A stretch of DNA of 64,000 nucleotides from Hahella chejuensis KCTC 2396 (GCF_000012985.1 NC_007645.1:3254501-3318500), one strand, 5' to 3'; positions 14,948-24,048 are shown, numbered from the stretch's first letter. Numbers and translations are program-made. The notes: a model not told the origin generated them from the letters alone.

Positions 14948-16651
14948 TTATTGGAGATAAAAGTTAACTGTCTTCTCTTCGCTCCATACGCGCGTCGCAT
15001 GCTCGCCCTTTATGGAAATGACATAGCTGCCGGTTCGCCAGTTGCGGTAGGCGCTGGCGGGCGCCAGTTCCACGCTGTAGTTATACGAGTACGGGGCGTT
15101 GGAGGAGGTGGTGGTCAGCACGTTCCAATCGCTCCAGCACTGACTGGTGGTGGAGCCTGTCGTCGGGTTGATGCATTGTCCGTTACGGGTGATCTTGCGC
15201 TGGAAGCGCGACATCTTGTCGTTACTTTTCACATTCCAGCGAAACAGAACGTTGCTGTTGTCGCTTTTGCTCACTCTACTGGGAGACACAGAGGCTTGAC
15301 TCAGCTTGAATGAACCTTCGCCGGTTATGTTGATGAACGCCGAATTGCTCAGCTTGCCCCTGTCGTCCTCCGCCACGACGCCCCATTCGCCGGTCTGGGG
15401 CAGCAGGTTATCTTTGGTTTTGAAAGACACGCTGTAAAGGGTGTATGAGCGATAATCGGCGTCGTACTCCACCCGGGATGAAAACGCCGGGGCGCTGCTG
15501 GTGACCGCGGTCGTCAACAGGTCAATGGTTTTTGCCGGCACGGATACTCCATTGGGCTTTTCCGTCAACCAAAGACGCTTGATCGGCGTTAAAGAAGTGA
15601 ACTTATAGTTATTGCTCGCCTGATTGACCACTTGGGGGAAGAAGCTGCCGTTGATGCGGAAGTGAGGATCGCCGCCGCCGGCGAAATTCTCAATGCGCTC
15701 CACCCAGCTCTGATCGAAGAATAAGGACTCGTTGACGCCCGTGTTGTAACGTCCTTTGAAGGGGGCGACCAAACGCGGCGACATATCCATATGCGTATGC
15801 GTGCCGCGCAATCCCGCATCGCCAGAATAGCCAATTCGCGCCAGTCGTTGCAGGGAGCTGACTCGCGCCGGCAGCTGAATGCGGGAGGAGGGCGCAGGCG
15901 CGCAGTTATCCGGATATCCAGTTACATCGTTGATCATGACTGTCCCGCACTCCAGATGCAGCAAGCGCATGCTCATTTTGCTCCAACTGGGAATGTCGTC
16001 AACGCACTGCTTGAAGGCGGAGCCTGATGGAAACGCGCGAGCGCAATCTTCCGGCGTTTTGTTCAGATAGGTGGTCAAGAACAAATGATTGCCCGACGAC
16101 CCCACCGGTTGGTTGGGGGCGTCTTCTACGCCGTCGTAAATGCCTGTCACAAAGGTGTCGGCCCCTTTCGGGAAAGGGTTAACGAGATAGTTGCCGGATT
16201 CACCGGTTTTGCCGAAATCAATGAAGCTGGTCCAGAAATCCGTGCCGCTGTGTCCATCGTAAACCGGTTTGCTGGCGTCTCCGTCGTACGGCTGAGTGCT
16301 GGAGGTATGGCTATGGTCATAATAGCGCCAGATGCCTCGGAACTTTTTCCGTTCCACGGGTAAGGTGATTTTCGGATAGTAGCGACGGGCGAACTCTTTA
16401 GGGTTGCTGTAAAACAAGCTGCTGGCCTGCGCTTCGGTAATGGCGCCGCTTTGCAGGTCTTTCCGCAACGGATTGCTAAAGTGATAGTCCTCAAAGCGCA
16501 TTGTGGACGCTTTCTGCGCCGACTCGTCTGCGTGGGCGATGGTAACGACAGCCGCGGCGCTTATCGCCAACGCTAAAACGCCAGGGAATGTCCGCATAAA
16601 TAATTGTGGTGAAGAACGGTTAGATTTTGTTGATAGAAATGAACGCGACAT
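14948..16651 (-). CDS. Secreted protein with M23 (LytM-like) metallopeptidase domain
   Basis: A 567-residue exported protein. The ATG at 16651 has AAGGAAAT upstream and leads into a signal sequence with hydrophobic core FPGVLALAISAAAVVTIAHA. Residues about 130-292 carry the M23 zinc pattern: H134-x3-D138 in YDGHSGTDFW, a GADTFVTGIYDGVED..GNHLFLTTY segment matching the usual 'dG.V..a..GyGn.v.i.H' strand, and the HxH motif H285/H287 in GTHTHMDM. The spacing is longer than in lysostaphin-type enzymes, with an insertion around the Cys-rich HLECGTVMINDVTGYPDNCAP segment. Residues ~340-567 look like beta-sandwich modules of unknown role. It may cut cell-wall peptides or another extracellular protein. 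The family assignment rests on motifs only. Confidence 0.68.
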   Translation of the reverse strand: MSRSFLSTKSNRSSPQLFMRTFPGVLALAISAAAVVTIAHADESAQKASTMRFEDYHFSNPLRKDLQSGAITEAQASSLFYSNPKEFARRYYPKITLPVERKKFRGIWRYYDHSHTSSTQPYDGDASKPVYDGHSGTDFWTSFIDFGKTGESGNYLVNPFPKGADTFVTGIYDGVEDAPNQPVGSSGNHLFLTTYLNKTPEDCARAFPSGSAFKQCVDDIPSWSKMSMRLLHLECGTVMINDVTGYPDNCAPAPSSRIQLPARVSSLQRLARIGYSGDAGLRGTHTHMDMSPRLVAPFKGRYNTGVNESLFFDQSWVERIENFAGGGDPHFRINGSFFPQVVNQASNNYKFTSLTPIKRLWLTEKPNGVSVPAKTIDLLTTAVTSSAPAFSSRVEYDADYRSYTLYSVSFKTKDNLLPQTGEWGVVAEDDRGKLSNSAFINITGEGSFKLSQASVSPSRVSKSDNSNVLFRWNVKSNDKMSRFQRKITRNGQCINPTTGSTTSQCWSDWNVLTTTSSNAPYSYNYSVELAPASAYRNWRTGSYVISIKGEHATRVWSEEKTVNFYLQ

Positions 16652-16885
16652 AGATAAATTTCCTTTTACTATGATTGGATCTGCGCTGAGGACGCTCTTC
16701 GTGCGGTCTCTGTCAACGCAGCGAAGCGAAGCCATCTTATCCACGAGGCATCTTCCTGACTTGTAAAAAAACGGCGCCTTTGGCGGCCTGAGATCTTGCG
16801 TCTCGAAGCGCGCCAATGACGGTTGTAGTTATTCTGTCATGTTCATGGGGTATACCTGTCGATAGCGTTTCTCAAATCCATTCTG

Positions 16886-17260
16886 ATGCACGAATGGCCC
16901 CTTCAAATACTCAACAAAAGTCAGTTATCTATGCAAGTACGGTTGGTTGATCACTCTTGGTTGGCTGCCGGGGATGGAACTCTGGATACGGGGACGATGT
17001 TGTCTCTGGTCAATCGCAAGCTGGAGCAAATCAAAGACATTGCGCAATGGATTGTACGCAAAAGCGGAGAATGCGCCCTGGAGCGGGTGCTCAATTACAC
17101 TGCCTTGATGAATGCGCTCTTGCGTTGTAAGGACTCTCTCTCAGACCATGACGACGGCTTCAGCCAGGAAGTTTTTTGTGCGCTCAATGCGCACGCCACA
17201 GTACAACTACTGACGGCGGAGCGGAAAATTCATTACGAGTTTGGCCACTTGGGCCTGTAA
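16886..17260 (+). CDS. Hypothetical protein
   Basis: A 124-codon frame, or 109 codons from the internal ATG at 16931. The predicted protein is mostly helical and soluble (LVNRKLEQIKDIAQWIVRKSGECALERVLNYTALMNALLRCKDSL) and has no motif I recognise. Neither start has a convincing ribosome-binding site. It lies between the divergent M23-like gene and a transporter stub. It could be genuine or spurious. No base composition difference from its neighbours was noticed. Confidence 0.4.
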   Translation: MHEWPLQILNKSQLSMQVRLVDHSWLAAGDGTLDTGTMLSLVNRKLEQIKDIAQWIVRKSGECALERVLNYTALMNALLRCKDSLSDHDDGFSQEVFCALNAHATVQLLTAERKIHYEFGHLGL

Positions 17261-17443
17261 GCGAGCGGTTTCTCTAAGCCTCGGCAAGCAGGCGTTCAAA
17301 TACAACCGCCACACTTTCCCCGTTCAGGATGAGCCTGAAAACCCTATTCGCGCCTCAGAGTTTTTCTATGCACTGATAAGGACATTACGCATGACTTTGG
17401 CTCCTCATAGGGGGGCGATCGCCAGGTTCCGATAGCAGGGCTT

Positions 17444-17641
17444 GTGCGCCTTATTGGCGCAGCATGGATCATGGGCGGCGATTTCTCCATCATGGACTAT
17501 TTCATTTGGAACGAGATTCCTACAGCATTGGGCAATCTGGTGGGCGGTCTGGCTTTTACAGGACTGACCCGGTACAGCACCCACTACAAAACAGCGCCCA
17601 AGCGCAAACTGGCGGCGTCCGGAAAGCAGGCAATCGCTTGA
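17444..17641 (+). pseudogene. C-terminal stub of a formate/nitrite transporter (FNT family)
   Basis: The frame encodes WIMGGDFSIMDYFIWNEIPTALGNLVGGLAFTGLTRYSTHYKT. This resembles the last membrane segment of FocA/NirC proteins, with the characteristic N-x-IP-x-x-LGN-x-x-GG motif. A full transporter is about 270 residues; only about 65 remain. A stop codon (17408) closes the same frame upstream and no further transporter sequence is evident there. It directly precedes the PP2C-kinase gene. In other gammaproteobacteria kinase/phosphatase fusions of this type accompany nitrate/nitrite transport genes, so this looks like a decayed member of that neighbourhood. Confidence 0.6.
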
Positions 17642-17666
17642 TTCAAAACGTCCGATAAGACACTAC

Positions 17667-19433
17667 ATGAGGACAGTGGCGGGTCCCGGCGTCGATGAGC
17701 GGGGCCAGATATATATGCGCAACGAGCTGATGCTTTCCTTTGGTCAATGGACCGATAAAGGCCGTAAAGAGATCAATCAGGACTTTCATGGCGGTTATGT
17801 TCCCAAGGGCGCGCAACTGACGGTGAAAGGCGCGGCGTTTGCAATGGCTGACGGCGTCAGCAGCAGTTCGGTTAGTCAGATCGCCAGTGAAACGGCGGTA
17901 AAAAGCTTTCTCGAGGATTACTTCTGCACCTCTGACGCCTGGACTGTGCAGCATTCGGCTCAGCGGGTGCTGAGGGCGACCAATTCCTGGCTTTACGCCG
18001 AAGGTCAGCGTAGCGTCTATCGCTATGACAAGGAAAAAGGGTATGTCTGTACGTTCAGCGCAGTCATATTCAAATCCGATGTTGCGCATATCCTGCATGT
18101 CGGCGACACCCGCGTTTACCGTCTGCGGGACGGTGCTCTGGAGCAGCTGACCCACGATCACCGTTTGTGGGTGTCGCAAAGTCAGAGCTGTCTAAGCCGG
18201 GCGCTGGGATTCAGAGAGCACATTGAAATCGACTACCAGCCGTTGCGGCTCAGGTTGGGCGACATCTTTATCATGGCCACCGACGGTGTGTATGAATACT
18301 GCGACGCCCATACTTTGATCGAGGCGTTACAGGAGCCCGATGACCTGGACGCTATCGCCAAACGCATGGTCGATCATGCGTTGGAGCAGGGCGGCAAGGA
18401 CAACCTGACGCTGCAGATCATTCGCGTTGAGGCGTTGCCCGGTGACGTGGATTCTTTGTTTCAACAACAGGTCGAAACCATACCGCTTCCCCCGATTTTA
18501 CAGGCCGGAGCGGAGTTCGACGGCTATCAAATTTTGCGATGTCTGCAAACCAGCCGCCGCAGTCATGTTTATCTCGCGTTGGATATCGTTTCCAAAACCA
18601 AAGTGATAATAAAGACGCCTGCGACGGATCAGCAGGGCGATCCCGCCTACCTGGAGCGCCTGCTCATGGAGGAGTGGATCGCACGCCGCATCAACAGCCT
18701 GCATGTGGCGAAGGCCGCGCAGTTCGAGCGACCGCGGGCCTATCTCTACACAGTGAGCGAATACATTGAAGGCCGAACGCTGAGCCAATGGTTGCGGGAC
18801 CACCCGCGGCCGGATCTGGAAACGGTGAGGGGTATTGTGGAGCAGGCGGCGAGGGGGCTGATGGCGTTTCACCGTATGGACATGCTGCATCAGGACCTAA
18901 AACCGGACAACCTGATGATCGACGCGTCCGGCATAGTGAAAATCATAGATTTTGGCTCAACCCGGGTAGGCGGCGTCGCGGAAAACGACCAAGGCGTGCG
19001 TCAGCCCAATCTGCTGGGCGCAGCGCTGTACGCGGCGCCGGAATATTTCCTGGGCGAAGTCGGCTCCCCCGGTTCCGATCTCTATTCATTGGGCGTGCTG
19101 ACTTATCACATGCTGTCCGGCGGATTCCCATACGGCGCCGACGTCGCCAAAACCCGCACCGCCGGCGCGCAGAAACGCCTGACCTACAAACCCGTGCTCA
19201 GCGAAGAACGAGATATTCCCGCCTGGATCGACGCCACCCTGAAGAGGGCCGTCCACCCCAATCCCCACAAACGCTACACCGAACTCTCGGAATTCCTCCA
19301 CGACCTCCGCCACCCCAACCCCGCCTACCTCAACCAAACCCGACCGCCCATTCTGGAGCGCAACCCGGTGATGTTTTGGCAGGGGGTGTCGCTGGTGCTT
19401 ATGGCAGTGTTGATCTGGCAGGTGATGAGTTGA
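17667..19433 (+). CDS. Bifunctional PP2C phosphatase - Ser/Thr protein kinase with C-terminal membrane anchor
   Basis: A 588-residue fusion. Residues about 25-255 are a PP2C-type phosphatase with the metal-binding motifs FAMADGVSSSS, LHVGDTRVYRL, MATDGVYEYC and GGKDNLTLQII. Residues about 275-545 are a Hanks-type kinase: KVIIKTP (ATP-binding Lys), MLHQDLKPDNLMID (catalytic loop, HQD in place of HRD), IDFGSTR (DFG) and YAAPEYFLG (APE). VMFWQGVSLVLMAVLIWQVMS is a C-terminal membrane helix that would hold both enzymes at the inner membrane. In-frame ATGs at 17715 and 17730 are alternative starts, and none has a strong RBS. The same architecture is known next to nitrate-assimilation genes in Pseudomonas. 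Here the only related neighbour is the transporter stub, so its present partner is unclear. Confidence 0.88.
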   Translation: MRTVAGPGVDERGQIYMRNELMLSFGQWTDKGRKEINQDFHGGYVPKGAQLTVKGAAFAMADGVSSSSVSQIASETAVKSFLEDYFCTSDAWTVQHSAQRVLRATNSWLYAEGQRSVYRYDKEKGYVCTFSAVIFKSDVAHILHVGDTRVYRLRDGALEQLTHDHRLWVSQSQSCLSRALGFREHIEIDYQPLRLRLGDIFIMATDGVYEYCDAHTLIEALQEPDDLDAIAKRMVDHALEQGGKDNLTLQIIRVEALPGDVDSLFQQQVETIPLPPILQAGAEFDGYQILRCLQTSRRSHVYLALDIVSKTKVIIKTPATDQQGDPAYLERLLMEEWIARRINSLHVAKAAQFERPRAYLYTVSEYIEGRTLSQWLRDHPRPDLETVRGIVEQAARGLMAFHRMDMLHQDLKPDNLMIDASGIVKIIDFGSTRVGGVAENDQGVRQPNLLGAALYAAPEYFLGEVGSPGSDLYSLGVLTYHMLSGGFPYGADVAKTRTAGAQKRLTYKPVLSEERDIPAWIDATLKRAVHPNPHKRYTELSEFLHDLRHPNPAYLNQTRPPILERNPVMFWQGVSLVLMAVLIWQVMS

Positions 19434-19525
19434 TGGGGCGAGATTCAGTCCTTTAACAATGTTGCACTGGGGAAGTATTCATCAGTAAATAAGGCGTCGC
19501 AGATGTTGAGTGAAGTCACCTCATA

Positions 19526-20329
19526 TCAATACCCCGACGGCGCCACCCCAAACGCCTGTTTAAACGCCCGGTTGAAATGGCTTTGGTCGTAAAAGCCTAC
19601 CCGTTGGGCGATGTGTGCGACGGATAGGGAGCCTTGGGTGAGCAGGGCGCAGGCTTGTTCCAGGCGGAGTCGCAGTAGCCAGGCGTGGGGCGTCATGCCT
19701 ACTGTGCGTTTGAATTGGCGGAGAAAGAGGAAGCGGCCCAGGCCGCATAAGGTCGCCAAATCGTCCAGCGTGATTTTTTCAGACAGGTTCGCCAGACAGT
19801 AATCCTGCATGCGCCGCCACTGTGCATGGGAAAGGGCGTTGGGATCGCGTCCGGACCTGATAGCCCCTGTTTGCGTAAATAACGCATCCAGCACGGACAA
19901 CCATTCTGACTGTATCGCCAACGTGGAAACCGCCTCTGAACACATGACGTTATGCAACCGGAAAAGTCGCGCCGCCGTTTGAGGGTCTTCAAATACATTG
20001 CCGAGCAGTTCCGGGCCAGTATGCGCGTCGCTGAGTTCAGCGCTGGCTTCCAGCATCAATTTCTGTGAGACCCGAAAGGTTCTCAATGTATAGGCGTCGC
20101 TGTCGCAGGCTCCGTCATGGATTTCTCCCGGCGGCATCAGCGAAATAAAACCGGGCCCCAGCACCTGAGTTTCCCCTTTGTACTGCTGCCGCTGCACGCC
20201 CTCCGTCACAATGCCGATGTGATAATCCAGATGATAATGACGGCCGAAATCAAACTTGGCGAAACGTCCGGCGCCCAGCACCAGACCGGGGATATGGGGG
20301 AGTCGTTGATAGTGGACGCTGTCGTTCAT
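19526..20329 (-). CDS. AraC-family regulator with cupin sensor domain
   Basis: A 267-residue regulator. The N-terminal cupin (AraC_binding) domain has HYHLDYHIGIVTEGVQRQQYKG and GPGFISLMPPGEIHDG. The C-terminal double HTH has ITLDDLATLCGLGRFLFLRQFKRTVGMTPHAWLLRLRLEQA and LSVAHIAQRVGFYDQSHFNRAFKQAFGVAPSGY. It is divergent from the serine dehydratase gene across a 205-bp spacer. That arrangement suggests it controls that gene, possibly with an amino acid as inducer. It is more similar to typical metabolite-sensing AraC proteins than to the two divergent AraC proteins at 8.4 and 12.6 kb. Confidence 0.88.
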   Translation of the reverse strand: MNDSVHYQRLPHIPGLVLGAGRFAKFDFGRHYHLDYHIGIVTEGVQRQQYKGETQVLGPGFISLMPPGEIHDGACDSDAYTLRTFRVSQKLMLEASAELSDAHTGPELLGNVFEDPQTAARLFRLHNVMCSEAVSTLAIQSEWLSVLDALFTQTGAIRSGRDPNALSHAQWRRMQDYCLANLSEKITLDDLATLCGLGRFLFLRQFKRTVGMTPHAWLLRLRLEQACALLTQGSLSVAHIAQRVGFYDQSHFNRAFKQAFGVAPSGY

Positions 20330-20534
20330 TGAGGGATGAGTCGCCAGGAAGTGCAGTAAAACATACGGAGCAAAAGCGCTGGTGTAAGCGGTTTAATCTG
20401 CATGAAAAAACCGGTCAGCGTCAATATTTTACAATCCCCGCCGTGGGGGCGACGCTATCCTTTGTCCTTCTTATACTTAACTCTTCACACCAAGTTGGAT
20501 TTGGAAACTGGATGGATGCAAAAGGTAGGTCATC

Positions 20535-21452
20535 ATGAGCCTTCATATTGAAACGCCGCTATTGGAGTCGCTTCCTCTTAGCGTTAAATCGGGACGCGCA
20601 GTCTGGCTTAAAATGGAAGCGCTGCAACCGCCGGGATCATTCAAAATCCGCGGCGTGGGCGCCGCCTGCGAGCATCACAAAGCGCAGGGCGCACAGCGTT
20701 TTATCTCCTCATCCGGCGGCAATGCCGGGCTGGCGGTCGCCTATGCGGGGCGACGTCTTGGGATTCCGGTGACGGTTTTCGTGCCGGAAACCACCACCGA
20801 AAGAGCCATCGAGCTGCTGCGTTTGGAGCAGGCGGAAGTCATCGTTCACGGTGGAACCTGGCAGGAGGCGAACGAGCGGGCCCAAGCGTTTGTCGGCGCA
20901 TCGGACGCCTTTATCCATCCCTTTGATGATCCTTTGCTGTGGCGCGGCCATGCGACCATGATCGATGAGGTCGCCAAGGCGGGAATGAAGCCGGATGCCG
21001 TGCTGCTCTGTGTGGGGGGAGGCGGCATGCTCTCTGGCGTGGTCGAGGGATTGCAGCGTAATCAGTGGGCGAATGTTCCCGTTATCGCTGTCGAGACTCA
21101 AGGCGCCGCCTCTTTTCATGCTGCTTTGGAGGCCGGCCATAGCGTAGAACTGGAGCGCATCGACAGCATCGCCACTTCCCTGGGGGCTAAGCGAGTATCA
21201 ACGCGCGCCCTGGAGTGTGCGAAGCAGCATCCTGTTCACAGCGTCGTCGTCTCTGACGCCAGCGCGCTATCCGCCTGTGAGCGTTTTTTGACGGATCATC
21301 GTATTTTGGTCGAGCCGGCGTGCGGGGCCAGTCTGGCGGTTGTGTATGAAAACCATCCTGTTCTGGCGTCGTTCGACAGGGTTCTGGTGATTGTGTGCGG
21401 TGGGGCGACAGCGACGATTGATCAGATTCGAAAGTGGGCGGAAGCGGGATAA
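20535..21452 (+). CDS. PLP-dependent L-serine/threonine dehydratase
   Basis: A 305-residue fold-type II PLP enzyme. EALQPPGSFKIRGVGAA contains the Schiff-base Lys, SSSGGNAGLAVAYAG is the substrate loop, and LCVGGGGMLSGVVEG is the glycine-rich phosphate-binding loop. CGGATATIDQI near the C-terminus takes the place of the usual CGGN/S pyridine-nitrogen contact. The size and the absence of an ACT regulatory domain match the mammalian-type SDH group rather than IlvA. It deaminates serine or threonine to pyruvate or 2-oxobutyrate and ammonia. AAAGGTAGG precedes the ATG. It is divergent from an AraC/cupin regulator, which probably controls it. Confidence 0.88.
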   Translation: MSLHIETPLLESLPLSVKSGRAVWLKMEALQPPGSFKIRGVGAACEHHKAQGAQRFISSSGGNAGLAVAYAGRRLGIPVTVFVPETTTERAIELLRLEQAEVIVHGGTWQEANERAQAFVGASDAFIHPFDDPLLWRGHATMIDEVAKAGMKPDAVLLCVGGGGMLSGVVEGLQRNQWANVPVIAVETQGAASFHAALEAGHSVELERIDSIATSLGAKRVSTRALECAKQHPVHSVVVSDASALSACERFLTDHRILVEPACGASLAVVYENHPVLASFDRVLVIVCGGATATIDQIRKWAEAG

Positions 21453-21470
21453 GTTTGTCGCTCTGGGAGG

Positions 21471-22105
21471 CCCTTCGACAGGCTCAGGGCGAACGGGGGT
21501 TACCCAGTTGGGTAGTCTTCAGGATGGCCTTCGACGGGCTCAGGGCGAACAGGGTGGGGTTGTCGTTTGTGGTTTGCTTACGTGTCCTTTCCTTTATCGG
21601 AAAGGCGGCAGCGATCTGGCTGTCTGGATAATAACAACCACCAAAAAACCGTTCGCCCTGAGCTTGTCGAAGGGCGGCAGTCTCGCAGTGACCTTCTCGC
21701 AGTGACCTTGAGCAAAAATGACCCAACGGGAAATAACGTCCACTTGAGCCGACTGGGTTGGAGGCGCTCCGGAAAGCCCTTCGACGGGCTCAGACCTAAC
21801 GGGCTGGGGTTATCGTTTGTGGTTTGCTTATGTGTCCTCTGCTTTATGGGAAAATCAGCAGCAATCTGGTTGCTTGGATAATAACAACCACTAAGAAACC
21901 GTTCGCCCTGAGCTTGTCGAAGGGCGGCAGACTCGCAGTGACCTTGAGCAAAACTGACCCAACGGGAAATAAAGTCCACTTGAGCCGATTTGGTTGGGGC
22001 GCTCTGGGAGGCCCTTCGACAGGCTCAGGGCGAACGGGGAGTGGTTGCTTTGTGCAGTTGGGTGGTTTTTCGGGGGAGGCCTTTGGACGGGCCCGGGGTG
22101 AACGG
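21471..22105. repeat. REP-like array, seven elements, with an imperfect ~240-bp tandem duplication
   Basis: A 26-bp motif of the form CCTTCGAC-AGGCTCAGGGCGAACGG recurs at 21471, 21528, 21778, 22012 and, decayed, 22080. Inverted copies (CCGTTCGCCCTGAGCTTGTC) lie at 21649 and 21899. The segment from 21528 to 21777 is repeated as 21778 to about 22012. The second copy lacks a 14-bp internal repeat (CTCGCAGTGACCTT) that occurs twice in the first. The motif is a very widespread bacterial dispersed repeat. Direct and inverted copies alternate as in BIME-type arrays. No gene is apparent between 21453 and 22167. Confidence 0.85.
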
Positions 22106-22167
22106 AGTGGCTGAGTCGGAGAATCTTTCTGGGAGGAACCTTTGGTAGATTTAATGCAAATGGGGCG

Positions 22168-22611
22168 TCAATCGCTGTTCTGCCAGGTCAGGACGCCTTT
22201 CCTTGGATAAGGGCCGAAGCCGCTAAAAAGTGAGCGGCCCTCCACTTCGACAATATTGATATGTATCCATGCTTCGTGGGATTGACGAAGCCTACTGCGG
22301 TCAACGCTGATTTGATCGTCAAGCGCGTACTCTTGCAAGATCGCTTCTATCGCCAAGGCGTCATCTTCGGAGATGCCGCGCGTTGCTCCTCCGCCAAACC
22401 AAGGTGGGCCGGTGAAGTAATTTTCCAGTTCATTTTCAGGGCTGACCAGATTCAAGTCCGGTATACCAATTGTGTTCGCAATGGGGATCAATACGCCTTC
22501 GTATTCGGGCTGCAAGCAGGCGGTCCCGCCGGTTTGATTGCTGTAAACCACCCCGGATTTACAACTGATAATAATGGCGGTTCCAACAACGTCGTAGAGT
22601 GTGATTTTCAT
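22168..22611 (-). CDS. DUF6210-family protein
   Basis: A 147-residue soluble protein. SGVVYSNQTGGTACLQPEYEGVLIPI near the N-terminus, VDRSRLRQSHEAWIHINI and the ending GVLTWQNSD match what I remember of the DUF6210 family (TGVVYE-QxGG-ACLQP-VEG; DESR..EAWV; GVL-WANSD). Function is unknown. Its ATG overlaps the TGA of the upstream gene in an ATGA, so the two are translationally coupled. It is predicted cytoplasmic, with no signal or membrane segment. Confidence 0.7.
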   Translation of the reverse strand: MKITLYDVVGTAIIISCKSGVVYSNQTGGTACLQPEYEGVLIPIANTIGIPDLNLVSPENELENYFTGPPWFGGGATRGISEDDALAIEAILQEYALDDQISVDRSRLRQSHEAWIHINIVEVEGRSLFSGFGPYPRKGVLTWQNSD

Positions 22612-23180
22612 GGTTGTGCGGCGTCTACCCAGCGCTTCTTCGACGCAGAATACTGTTTCGCCAGATTGCGAATGCGTTTATTGGCGCCCTGGTCAGCCAG
22701 CTGTTTCATCATGTCCCGATCCATATCGCTACGTTCCAGCAGGATTTCATGAAGGCCGGAATCCTGCAATTGCAAACAATCGCGAAAAAGGGACGGGGTT
22801 AAGCCGCCGGCTCTCAGGCGTCGCATCAGGGCGACTCGCTCAACTTTGTCGGTTGTCCAGTTTCCGAACTCCTGCGACCGGCGACTGAGCAAGTCGAATT
22901 GCGCGTCTGTCAGCCAGGGGGCAGACAGTAACTGAATAAACGCGCTGCCGCCCATCATGCTGTCTGGATCATTAAGCGTCAGGTCAACGAAATGGTTGAG
23001 CGCCTCATCCGGGGCGGCGACCCTGGTTGTGATCCAGTGCAGAAATGCGGCGTATCGGTAGTGCTCTGTATTGCTATCGCCGGTTTCCTCATAGACCTGC
23101 CATTGCCGTTTGAATAGTTCTGGATCGAGAATCTGATATTCCAGCCATTTGTCGTGATATCCCAGCTTATGTAATTCCAT
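22608..23180 (-). CDS. Hypothetical helical protein coupled to the DUF6210 gene
   Basis: The ATG at 23180 (MELHKLGYHDKWLEYQILDPELFKRQW) has GGAG nine bases upstream and is preferred over in-frame codons up to 23282. The 190-residue product is almost entirely helical and charged, with repeated short helices (LTDAQFDLLSRRSQEFGNWTTDKVERVALMRRLRAGGLTPSLFRDCLQLQ) like a small HEAT-type solenoid. I recognise no family. Its TGA overlaps the downstream ATG at 22608-22611. Two-gene units of this type with no enzyme motif sometimes encode immunity or partner proteins, but nothing here shows that directly. Confidence 0.65.
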   Translation of the reverse strand: MELHKLGYHDKWLEYQILDPELFKRQWQVYEETGDSNTEHYRYAAFLHWITTRVAAPDEALNHFVDLTLNDPDSMMGGSAFIQLLSAPWLTDAQFDLLSRRSQEFGNWTTDKVERVALMRRLRAGGLTPSLFRDCLQLQDSGLHEILLERSDMDRDMMKQLADQGANKRIRNLAKQYSASKKRWVDAAQP

Positions 23181-23411
23181 CGTTGCGCACTCCGAAAAAG
23201 AGAGGGCGATTCTATCACTTCCAGGCAACCAAGGCCTTGACGCCGTTAAGCTAGATGAAAATGTCAGACGTGTAACGCCCATGTATAACTCAGCGAAAAC
23301 GTTAGAAATTCTTAAAACAAATCCCTTGGCGAATTAGGTAAGATTGGCGGCGACGCCAATAAAAACCAGGCGCAGTAAACAAGATAGAATATTACCTAAA
23401 AGAGAACCCTA

Positions 23412-23912
23412 ATGAGCATTGAATCCTTTGTGGGGACCTGGCTGCTGGTCAGCAGTATTTCCGTAAGCAGCGAGATCGCGCAGGAGCCGGGCGCGGTCCG
23501 TCACGACAAAATTAAATCCGGGCTGCGCGGCGCAGGTCAGGAACTGATTGAGAAAGCCAAGCCCACCTCCGGACTGGCCTTGACCATTGACGATAATGGC
23601 GAGTTCAAAGAAGAAAAAGAAGGCGAACCCCAGGTCAAGTGGTTCGATACGGATGGCGTTCTGACACCCAAGGTCGTCCCGTTCAGCGGCGTGGTAAGGG
23701 CAAACAAGTCTGGCGTATTTTTACAGGCGGACGACATTCCTTCGTGGGCGGCGCCCACCGACCGATACTCCGTGATTCTTCGCTTTGACGACGGCGACAC
23801 CACAATCAGCGACCAGATCTACCTGATTGACGATAAATTGGTGCGCACCGTGAACGTGGTGACAGATGAAGCCTATCTGGACCGCACTGTGATCGTTTAC
23901 AGCAGGCTCTAA
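23412..23912 (+). CDS. Hypothetical lipocalin-like protein
   Basis: A 166-residue soluble protein starting MSIESFVGTWLLVSSISVSSE. The opening F-x-GTW-L is the motif of lipocalin-like small-molecule-binding barrels, and the remainder is an alternating pattern compatible with a beta-barrel (GLALTIDDNGEFKEE, YSVILRFDDGDTTISDQIYLIDDKLVRTVNVVTDEAYLDRTVIVYSRL). No signal peptide is present. AAAAGAGAACCCTA precedes the ATG. I cannot name a family with confidence. It is transcribed away from the DUF6210 pair. Confidence 0.6.
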   Translation: MSIESFVGTWLLVSSISVSSEIAQEPGAVRHDKIKSGLRGAGQELIEKAKPTSGLALTIDDNGEFKEEKEGEPQVKWFDTDGVLTPKVVPFSGVVRANKSGVFLQADDIPSWAAPTDRYSVILRFDDGDTTISDQIYLIDDKLVRTVNVVTDEAYLDRTVIVYSRL

Positions 23913-24048
23913 AAAAGCAACGCGGCGACCCTCGATGAACAACGGTCGTGGCGAGCTTGTCACTCATCGAAGAAGGGAAGCTTCGATAGAACTAAAAATA
24001 CGCGCTTATAACTGTGAGACTTGCGGGATCGCTGAGGTTATAAAAAAG

